Below, piece after piece: positions 1 to 5,193 of a DNA stretch of 6,666 bases; within the stretch, counting starts at the first letter, position 1, and each line of letters starts with the position of its first letter. Below the pieces are notes generated by a model. That model made no database searches, was not told the origin of the DNA, and worked only from the letters and a program-made list of their open reading frames with translations. The DNA is from Spirochaetaceae bacterium (GTDB lineage Bacteria > Spirochaetota > Spirochaetia > Treponematales > Treponemataceae). The stretch spans positions 1-6,666 of the forward strand of contig JAISVD010000173.1 in NCBI GenBank assembly GCA_031271875.1. Reading direction: 5' to 3'. Position numbers and translations under genes: made by a program.

Positions 1-680
1 CCTTGAATAAAAGAGTATGATAAAGAGGCCGTATTGGTTTTTCTTTGGACATCAGCACTGATTCGTACACCAGGAGAAATTTCTGACATCCAACAATTTA
101 AATTTTCTGAAAATGATAAACTGTCGGATTGCTTATGTTTTAAAGCCGGAATAGGAATATTTCGTGACGCATTTTCAGCTATATAGTATGCAGCATACTC
201 CCCATGATTTCCAATAGAATTCAATTCTTCAATATTATAGTCAGAAGTATCAAAGATAGAATGAGAACTGACCCTTTCTGCGGATAAATATTGAAAATTT
301 TTATTAAATAAATTAATTCTATCTAAAACATCCATTTCAACGGATGAAATAATAGGCTGTAAATCAGAATTTTGTACGAACTCAAATTTGAAAGATAAAA
401 GAGGACTATCTTTCCATCTTAGGCTAAATGAAAAAGTGTTTTCATCAGCGTCAGCAGAAAGAACATCTTGTCCTGTTCCTAATGTTATATAGTCACCTTT
501 TAAGAGTAAGCCTTTAGAAAACAAAGTGTTTTTTTCATATGATTGCCTTAATAAAAGAAGAGTTTGAATTAATGATGACTTTCCCATTCCATTCAATCCA
601 GAAAAAAGACACAGCTGAGCACAGGGAAAGCTTGCATCAAGTAAGGTTTTAAATCTTTGTATGTGAATAAATTCAAGCAT
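1..680 (-). CDS. AAA family ATPase, DUF3696-like (3' part off the left edge)
   Basis: About 226 N-terminal residues are visible, open in frame to the window edge, so the C-terminal half is missing. I translated it by hand from ATG at 680-678. It opens with a short beta strand in the style of SMC/RecF/OLD ATPases (MLEFIHIQRFKTL). A Walker A loop, GLNGMGKSS, follows at residues 28-36, and then the helix IQTLLLLRQS. A segment reading LLLKGDYITLGTGQDVL is characteristic of AAA proteins carrying a C-terminal DUF3696 domain, as is YLSAERV at 131-137 followed by GNHGE at 157-161. Walker B, the signature motif and DUF3696 itself would lie beyond the edge and cannot be checked. The start codon overlaps the end of the upstream DUF262 gene by 8 bp (ATGCTTGA), so the two are probably translationally coupled. 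By family, it should bind and hydrolyse ATP and act as a sensor or motor for its partner. The ATPase assignment is secure; the DUF3696 subfamily is likely but unproven. Confidence 0.85.
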   Translation of the reverse strand, partial: MLEFIHIQRFKTLLDASFPCAQLCLFSGLNGMGKSSLIQTLLLLRQSYEKNTLFSKGLLLKGDYITLGTGQDVLSADADENTFSFSLRWKDSPLLSFKFEFVQNSDLQPIISSVEMDVLDRINLFNKNFQYLSAERVSSHSIFDTSDYNIEELNSIGNHGEYAAYYIAENASRNIPIPALKHKQSDSLSFSENLNCWMSEISPGVRISADVQRKTNTASLSYSFIQ

Positions 681-1803
681 TCGCAACCTCGTTAATTATA
701 TCTTTTATACGTTGATGGCGAATTTGAATATTTTCCCGTTTTTGTGTTGCCATAGAAATGGAACGAAAAAAAATCTCATCATCTTTAATTAATTGGCTGA
801 ATCGAGAAACTAACAATTTATTTTTTTCAACAAGTTTTTGTGCAACATCATCAGAAACACGGGCTAAAGAAACTGTCCATGCCTCAAATAAAGAGGAATT
901 TTTTCTTTTTTTCTTTTCATTTTCATCTCCGGTAGATTTTTCAAAGGCACGGTCTCCAAAGATTTTTTCACATAATGTTATAGCTCTTCGAAATGCTGCT
1001 GAAATCCGGGTTAATTCTTTTGAGTCAGCAATTTTCAAATATTCCATAGCATTATCTAAAAATTCTGCAATATTTTTTACCCCTTTCTGATAATCCGAAG
1101 TATAAAAAGCAATAAAACGAAGAATTAATTCTTGATCAATCATACGTTTTGACATATCTCCAAGAGTATTGAATAATGCTTTTTCTTCTGCAAGTTTTTG
1201 AAGAAAATCCCGTTCTCGTGGAGAAGAAAGGGCATTACGTATCTCCTGCCCATTCAGAACAAGTCCTCCGGTATTGATTCTTTTGAAAACACTATATTTT
1301 ACATTGGCAGGGGTACCAGGCATAATTAAAAATAAAGTTATTGAACATTCATCTATTCGTCGTTGATATTGTCGAGGTAACTCGGTATACTTTTTTCCGG
1401 ATAGATCTTTTAAATACTCAAGACCTGTCAGATGCAGCTTGTCTTCAACGACAAATTTACGAATTGCAGATAAACGCTGCAATCCGTCAACAATCAACCA
1501 TTTATCATCACTACTGGCATCAAAAAAGAAAGCTGGAAGAGGAAACCTGATTAGTATTGATTCTATCAATCTTGACATTTTCACAGGTGTCCATAGATCC
1601 GCATGTCTTTGAAAATCAGTATGCATATCTATTTCATCATTTTTTAATCTGGTAATAATATTTAATAAAACATCAGATTTTTGATTAATTTGAATCTTTA
1701 TAGGGTCAAATGGTTCCACCATCTCCGGTTCTGCATTATCAAAAAAATCACTTTCCTCTTCCCTTTCAAGTTCTATTTCAATAAGATTTTCTGCCTGTTC
1801 CAT
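673..1803 (-). CDS. DUF262 (ParB/Srx-like) domain protein, stand-alone
   Basis: A 376-aa cytoplasmic protein. The DUF262 domain covers roughly residues 40-195. Visible motifs are FQRHADLW (64-71), LIESIL (79-84), the hydrophobic strand FPLPAFFF (87-94), the core nucleotide-binding signature as DGLQRL (106-111; usually DGQQR), FKRINTGG (173-180) and QEIRNAL (186-192). This domain also forms the N-terminal half of GmrSD-type type IV restriction enzymes. The rest is mostly helical, with a lysine-rich linker near 292-301. I see no HNH nuclease (DUF1524) signature, so any nuclease activity would have to come from elsewhere. The N-terminus is very acidic (residues 9-33). The ATG at 1803-1801 is supported by an AGGGAGA ribosome site at 1808-1814. 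The gene is AT-rich, unlike the genes to its right, and overlaps the downstream ATPase by 8 bp. The family is secure; a defence role is inferred. Confidence 0.92.
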   Translation of the reverse strand: MEQAENLIEIELEREEESDFFDNAEPEMVEPFDPIKIQINQKSDVLLNIITRLKNDEIDMHTDFQRHADLWTPVKMSRLIESILIRFPLPAFFFDASSDDKWLIVDGLQRLSAIRKFVVEDKLHLTGLEYLKDLSGKKYTELPRQYQRRIDECSITLFLIMPGTPANVKYSVFKRINTGGLVLNGQEIRNALSSPRERDFLQKLAEEKALFNTLGDMSKRMIDQELILRFIAFYTSDYQKGVKNIAEFLDNAMEYLKIADSKELTRISAAFRRAITLCEKIFGDRAFEKSTGDENEKKKRKNSSLFEAWTVSLARVSDDVAQKLVEKNKLLVSRFSQLIKDDEIFFRSISMATQKRENIQIRHQRIKDIINEVANA

Positions 1804-1824
1804 AATTTCTCCCTAATTGTTAGA

Positions 1825-1853
1825 ATTATATCATAAAGCAAGAACCTTGTGCA
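1825..1853 (-). promoter_or_regulatory. Extended -10 promoter of the DUF262-ATPase operon
   Basis: On the minus strand a perfect TATAAT lies at 1830-1825, preceded by TGA to give the extended -10 form TGNTATAAT (1833-1825). A TGCACA (1853-1848, four of six matches to TTGACA) lies 17 bp upstream. The expected transcript start is near 1818, leaving a leader of about 15 nt that carries the AGGGAGA ribosome site before the ATG at 1803. This reads as a strong sigma-70-type promoter. The inverted repeat at 1840-1859 covers the -35 position. Confidence 0.65.
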
Positions 1854-1859
1854 GTTCTT
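1840..1859. repeat. Inverted repeat AAGAAC-N8-GTTCTT, possible operator
   Basis: Perfect 6-bp arms (AAGAAC at 1840-1845, GTTCTT at 1854-1859) flank an 8-nt centre that contains the -35 hexamer of the DUF262 operon promoter. No T tract follows, so a terminator is unlikely. The position would suit a dimeric repressor. Arms this short can arise by chance, and no regulator gene is visible in the window. Confidence 0.3.
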
Positions 1860-2040
1860 TAATTATACACGGTGTGAAAGAAGCCGTCAGACTATATCAC
1901 TCCTGTCACATAATCGCAGGAATAGCAGTTGTTTTTTCATTCGATACATTATCCGCAAAGTTTTTTTGCCCACACGGTTTTCTGGAAAGGTCTGTCCGGC
2001 TTAGAATTAAAAATTAGTATTATCGGTATACTTCGATTCG

Positions 2041-2067
2041 ATTTCAAAACTTTCCCGATTTTGAAAT
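2041..2067. repeat. 9-bp perfect inverted repeat (AT-rich hairpin)
   Basis: ATTTCAAAA (2041-2049) and TTTTGAAAT (2059-2067) are perfect complements around a 9-nt loop; allowing a G-U pair, the stem extends by two more base pairs. No U tract follows on either strand, so it is a poor intrinsic terminator. It lies inside the AT-rich part of the gap, about 70-100 bp before the composition switch. Its role is unknown; a protein-binding site or a leftover of an insertion are both possible. Confidence 0.35.
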
Positions 2068-2194
2068 TGCTTCAAACAATTATGAGTTACAAGGATATCA
2101 TTAAAGAATATGTAAAAAATAGTATTGATTTCTGCCCTTTACCCAGCTCTGTCCCCATAGGAGCCTGCCGGATACCGGAACCGCGCCGGGCGTG

Positions 2195-2223
2195 TTGAAT
2201 TTCAGCGCGAATTCGCATATAGT
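2195..2223 (+). promoter_or_regulatory. Candidate promoter for gpmI
   Basis: TTGAAT (2195-2200, four of six matches to TTGACA) and TATAGT (2218-2223, five of six matches to TATAAT) are separated by exactly 17 bp. The predicted start near 2230 would give a leader of about 120 nt before the ATG at 2353. The spacer contains a perfect 10-bp palindrome, GCGAATTCGC (2207-2216), directly beside the -10 box, which could be an operator. The element sits in the GC-rich part of the gap, consistent with it belonging to the core gene. Confidence 0.45.
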
Positions 2224-2338
2224 GAGTGTCATAAAAGCCGTTTCGGGAACCGTTTCATGTTTCAAAACGCCTTGTGAAGCTCTGAATAAGTCTCGATGAC
2301 ATTCTTCAGTGTTTCCCTTTCAGCAAATGAGTATGTTC

Positions 2339-2344
2339 AAGGAG
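2339..2344 (+). promoter_or_regulatory. gpmI ribosome binding site (fixes the start)
   Basis: AAGGAG lies 8 nt before the ATG at 2353. An alternative in-frame ATG at 2296 has no comparable purine-rich site and would add 19 residues not expected in the family, so 2353 is preferred. Confidence 0.8.
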
Positions 2345-2352
2345 ATACAATT

Positions 2353-4011
2353 ATGGTTACACCCCTCAGAAAGAACCCAAACTGGAAAGGCCGCCGCGGT
2401 CCGGTTGTCCTTGTTATTATGGATGGAGTCGGCTACGGCAAATATGAGGAGGGAGACGCTGTCCGGGCGGCGCGGATGGATAATCTCAATATACTGAAAC
2501 ACTTGAGCCCCAATACGGAACTCAAGGCCCACGGAACCGCTGTAGGGCTCCCCTCCGACGAGGATATGGGAAACAGCGAAGTCGGACACAACGCAATAGG
2601 CTGCGGACGGGTTTTTTCTCAGGGCGCGAAACTGGTTTCCAATTCCATCAATTCCGGCGCCATGTTTGAAGGCGAAACATGGAAAAAACTGATCGGAAAC
2701 GTGCTTTCCCATAACGCTGCCCTGCATTTTATTGGACTCTTCTCCGACGGGAATGTCCATTCACACATAGACCATCTGAAAGCGATGATCCGGCGCGCGA
2801 AGGCGGAGGGGATCAAAAATATCCGTATCCATACACTGCTCGACGGACGGGACGTCGGTGAAACCAGCGCCCTTGAGTATGTTCTTCCCTTTGAGGAATT
2901 CCTTGCGGAACTGAACAGGGACGGCGTCGATTACCGGATCGCATCGGGCGGCGGCCGCATGTATATCACCATGGACCGCTATAACGCCGACTGGGCCATG
3001 GTTGAGCGGGGCTGGAACGTCCACATCCTTGGGAAGGGGAGGCAGTTTGCTTCCGCCCGGGAAGCGATTGAGACATGGCGGAAGGAGATCCCCGGCATAA
3101 TCGATCAGGACATGAAGGAATTTGTCATTGCCGAAAACGGGAAGCCCGTGGGAACCATAGAAGACGGGGATTCGGTCATCTATTTCAACTTCCGCGGCGA
3201 CCGTTCGCTGGAGATCACCGCCGCCTTCGAGCAGGGGAGTGAGTTTTCCCACTTTGACAGGAGCCGGATACCGCAGGTCGAATATGCCGGCATGATGGAA
3301 TACGACGGGGATCTGCATATTCCGAAGCAGTATCTGGTGAGTCCTCCCGCCATAGACAGGGTTATGTCGGAGTATCTTGTGGCTTCCGGCGTCCGGCAGC
3401 TCGCGATCAGCGAGACCCAGAAATACGGCCATGTGACCTACTTTTTCAACGGAAACCGTCTCGACAAGTTTGACGATAAAATGGAAGAGTATGTCGAAAT
3501 AAAAAGCGATGTGATCCCCTTTGAACAGCGCCCCTGGATGAAATGCGCCGAAATTACCGATGCCGTCAATGATGCCATCGGTTCCGGCACATTCGATTTC
3601 ATCAGACTGAACTATCCCAACGGCGATATGGTAGGACACACCGGGATATTCCAGGCTGTGGTGTGTTCCATGGAGGCGATGGATATCCAGCTGGGGCGTA
3701 TGAAGAAAGCCATCGACGCCGCAGGGGGCATCATGGTTATATCCGCAGACCACGGCAACTCCGATGATATGTATGAACACAAGAAAAAAACCGGTGAGGT
3801 TGACAGAAAAGCCGACGGGACGCCCAAATCGAAAACGAGTCACTCCCTCAATCCGGTGCCGGTTATCATCTATGACCCCGAATATAAGGGAGAATATTCA
3901 AAGACCTTGAAAGAGGGCCTCGGGATCAGTTCCCTCGCCGCGACCTGTATCGAACTGCTTGGATTTATTCCCCCCGAGGATTATGATACATCCGTGTTTG
4001 AACTGAACTGA
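2353..4011 (+). CDS. gpmI: 2,3-bisphosphoglycerate-independent phosphoglycerate mutase
   Basis: A 552-aa cytoplasmic enzyme interconverting 3- and 2-phosphoglycerate in glycolysis and gluconeogenesis through a phosphoserine intermediate, with two divalent metals (usually Mn). The expected catalytic set is present: Asp24 (VIMDGVG), the nucleophile Ser75 in GNSEVGH, Asp425 and His429 (GDMVGH), Asp466-His467 (ADHGN) and His497 (TSHS). The transferase domain shows GNVHSHIDH (133-141), LDGRDV (163-168), GGGRMYITMDR (199-209) and FRGDR (280-284). The protein is longer than the common type of about 510 aa. Part of the excess is a Lys-rich insert between Asp466 and His497 (31 residues apart, against about 18 in the Bacillus enzyme), as I recall for trypanosomatid-type enzymes. 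The start at 2353 has a good ribosome site. A CYTH gene follows after 5 bp, so the two are probably cotranscribed. Confidence 0.97.
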   Translation: MVTPLRKNPNWKGRRGPVVLVIMDGVGYGKYEEGDAVRAARMDNLNILKHLSPNTELKAHGTAVGLPSDEDMGNSEVGHNAIGCGRVFSQGAKLVSNSINSGAMFEGETWKKLIGNVLSHNAALHFIGLFSDGNVHSHIDHLKAMIRRAKAEGIKNIRIHTLLDGRDVGETSALEYVLPFEEFLAELNRDGVDYRIASGGGRMYITMDRYNADWAMVERGWNVHILGKGRQFASAREAIETWRKEIPGIIDQDMKEFVIAENGKPVGTIEDGDSVIYFNFRGDRSLEITAAFEQGSEFSHFDRSRIPQVEYAGMMEYDGDLHIPKQYLVSPPAIDRVMSEYLVASGVRQLAISETQKYGHVTYFFNGNRLDKFDDKMEEYVEIKSDVIPFEQRPWMKCAEITDAVNDAIGSGTFDFIRLNYPNGDMVGHTGIFQAVVCSMEAMDIQLGRMKKAIDAAGGIMVISADHGNSDDMYEHKKKTGEVDRKADGTPKSKTSHSLNPVPVIIYDPEYKGEYSKTLKEGLGISSLAATCIELLGFIPPEDYDTSVFELN

Positions 4012-4016
4012 AACCC

Positions 4017-4595
4017 ATGTTCGAGATTGAACTGAAGGCCCATCTGGCCGACCGGTCCGCTGCGGCGGACCGGATCAGCGGGTTTGCGGATTATGCGGGG
4101 TTCACGGAAAAACATGACACCTACTGGCTTCCGGCTGATACCGGCAGCGGTATGCCGGATATCCGTGTACGGGAGACCGGTGGGCAGACTGCCGGGCAGC
4201 TTGCCCGGCAGACCGTGGTCACATTTAAAAAGAGAGAGCTCCGGGATGATGTTGAAATCAACAATGAAACCGAATTTACCGTATCAGGGCGTACTGCCTC
4301 AGGACGGGAGGAGTTTGAAATACTCCTCCGCGCCCTCGGCTTTGTTCCGGGAATACGGAAACACAAATCCACTTCCATCTGGCGCTGTGAAAACGCTCTG
4401 ATAGAAATATCCGCTGTCGAAGGACTCGGGGATTTCATCGAAATAGAGATATTGAGTGAGACCAATGATCCTGAAACCATCGAAACCTGTACCCGCAAAC
4501 TGCATGACATCCTTGCACGGGCGGGGGTTCCCGAGACAGCGATAGAGCGGAGATATTATACACAGATGCTCTCAGAAGCACAGGGGAAACGATAA
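4017..4595 (+). CDS. CYTH domain protein (class IV adenylate cyclase / thiamine triphosphatase-like)
   Basis: A 192-aa protein of the triphosphate tunnel family, whose members act on triphosphates (cAMP synthesis from ATP, thiamine triphosphate or polyphosphate hydrolysis) using a metal inside a beta barrel. The hallmark ExExK is at the very N-terminus (Glu3, Glu5, Lys7 in FEIELK). Further family features are HDTYW (33-37), the strand IRVRE (49-53), VTFKKRE (68-74), NETEF (83-87) and VEGLGDFIEIEI (134-145). Compared with class IV cyclases as I recall them, the K-x-R of the sixth strand reads K115-x-K117, and the Asp of the following V/L-D motif is Ser132. The exact substrate therefore cannot be assigned. 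It starts 5 bp after the gpmI stop with no clear ribosome site of its own, implying translational coupling. Its stop codon falls in the loop of a hairpin. Confidence 0.85.
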   Translation: MFEIELKAHLADRSAAADRISGFADYAGFTEKHDTYWLPADTGSGMPDIRVRETGGQTAGQLARQTVVTFKKRELRDDVEINNETEFTVSGRTASGREEFEILLRALGFVPGIRKHKSTSIWRCENALIEISAVEGLGDFIEIEILSETNDPETIETCTRKLHDILARAGVPETAIERRYYTQMLSEAQGKR

Positions 4596-4608
4596 GGTTT
4601 CCCCCTTT
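4583..4608 (+). terminator. Hairpin at the end of the gpmI-CYTH operon
   Basis: GGGGAAAC (4583-4590) pairs perfectly with GTTTCCCC (4597-4604) around a 6-nt loop containing the CYTH stop codon TAA (4593-4595). Only a short CTTT follows, so this is a weak or factor-assisted terminator. It lies between convergent genes and could also slow transcription arriving from skp, but no U tract follows in that direction. Confidence 0.45.
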
Positions 4609-4626
4609 ACGTGATACCCGAAAATT

Positions 4627-5148
4627 TTATTGGGACGGCCTGAGCCGGGTGATAACCTTTTCGGTTATATTGACCGTGGGGCTGTACCAGAGTACCGCGT
4701 TTGCGTCCTGAAGACTGAGCACAAGGCTGTAACCATCGCTTTCCGCGATCCGTCCTATGGCGTCATAAAAAGCGATATAAAATTCATCATCCGAATTAAG
4801 CCTTTTTTTCAGCGTATCAAGTTCAAAATTCTTCGCCTTTGTATATTCCGTAAGGAAGCCCGCTTTCCGGGCAATTTCAGCCTCCAGCCTGACCGCGGCG
4901 GTCATATCGCCGTCCTTTTCAAATTCGACTTTGTTCAGATGCAACGTGCGCAGCTCTTCGGTAAGCCGGTTTATCTCATTCTGGTACTCCAGTTTTTTTG
5001 CCTCATAATTGCGTACCGCCGTCGAATCACGGAAAAAAGTATTATACACCTGGGCTGTATCAACGACAGCAAAACGGGTTATCTGCTGCGCAGCGAGAAC
5101 ACTTACCGACAGAAACAGAAGCACTATAAATCCCAGACTTTTTTTCAT
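4627..5148 (-). CDS. skp: OmpH/Skp family periplasmic chaperone
   Basis: A 173-aa precursor of the periplasmic chaperone that holds unfolded outer-membrane proteins for the BAM complex. A signal peptide is clear: MKKS, a hydrophobic core at residues 5-18, and an Ala-Ala cleavage region at 19-20. The mature protein starts with the family strand FAVVDTAQVYNTF (26-38). A long, highly charged helical stretch (about 45-120), the coiled-coil tentacle arms, follows. The end is the typical C-terminal segment: a SLVLS strand, then VLWYSPTVNITEKVI near 152-166. Skp proteins are usually about 160-180 aa, so it is full length. It lies 45 bp downstream of bamA in the same direction, the standard pairing of chaperone and insertase. 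The ATG at 5148-5146 has a strong AAAGGAGG site 7 nt upstream. The gene is not followed by lpxD, as it is in enterobacteria; it ends facing the CYTH gene. Confidence 0.93.
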   Translation of the reverse strand: MKKSLGFIVLLFLSVSVLAAQQITRFAVVDTAQVYNTFFRDSTAVRNYEAKKLEYQNEINRLTEELRTLHLNKVEFEKDGDMTAAVRLEAEIARKAGFLTEYTKAKNFELDTLKKRLNSDDEFYIAFYDAIGRIAESDGYSLVLSLQDANAVLWYSPTVNITEKVITRLRPSQ

Positions 5149-5155
5149 ATATTAT

Positions 5156-5163
5156 CCTCCTTT
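5156..5163 (-). promoter_or_regulatory. skp ribosome binding site
   Basis: On the minus strand AAAGGAGG (5163-5156) lies 7 nt before the skp ATG. It is near-perfect and supports this start. It implies independent, efficient translation of skp from the bamA-skp message. Confidence 0.8.
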
Positions 5164-5178
5164 GACAAAATGCCGCTG

Positions 5179-5190
5179 GTTTCCGGAAAC
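5179..5190. repeat. 12-bp perfect palindrome in the bamA-skp spacer
   Basis: GTTTCCGGAAAC lies just after the bamA stop codon and about 15 bp before the skp ribosome site. With no loop it would not form a good RNA hairpin, so a protein site or chance are the options. The half-site GGAAAC/GTTTCC also forms part of the arms of the hairpin at 4583-4604. Confidence 0.35.
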
Positions 5191-5193
5191 GTC

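Larger units (their letters stand above)
1804..2352. other. Intergenic region with composition boundary
   Basis: About 550 bp between divergent genes. It contains the leftward promoter (1825-1853), inverted repeats at 1840-1859 and 2041-2067, a candidate rightward promoter (2195-2223) and the gpmI ribosome site. Base composition changes abruptly near 2130-2150: AT-rich with long A/T runs to the left, GC-rich to the right (for example 2160-2216). Short plus-strand reading frames at 1817-2017 and 1929-2198 encode nothing I recognise. The first has no clear ribosome site, and the second crosses the composition boundary. I see no tRNA, insertion sequence, integrase remnant or attachment-like direct repeat. 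Confidence 0.6.

Noticed and set aside
758..1090. Plus-strand frame inside the DUF262 gene (110 codons)
   Set aside because: It is rich in Ser/Phe, as expected of the mirror of an AT-rich Glu/Lys-coding gene, and it overlaps a clear DUF262 gene.
1817..2198. Two overlapping short plus-strand frames (66 and 89 codons) in the intergenic gap
   Set aside because: Neither shows a recognisable domain. The first starts inside the DUF262 promoter and has no clear ribosome site. The second crosses the composition boundary, and its sequence looks like translated non-coding DNA.
2296..2352. Upstream ATG extension of GpmI by 19 residues
   Set aside because: No ribosome site precedes 2296, whereas AAGGAG is correctly spaced before the ATG at 2353.
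2224..2352. Riboswitch or attenuator in the gpmI leader
   Set aside because: I found only 5-bp chance-level pairings (for example CTGAA/TTCAG) and no terminator-antiterminator arrangement or known riboswitch core.
2761..3843. 360-codon open frame on the minus strand opposite gpmI
   Set aside because: It lies wholly within gpmI, whose catalytic motifs are intact. The antisense protein has no recognisable domain and is rich in His/Gly/Val, as expected of a mirror frame.
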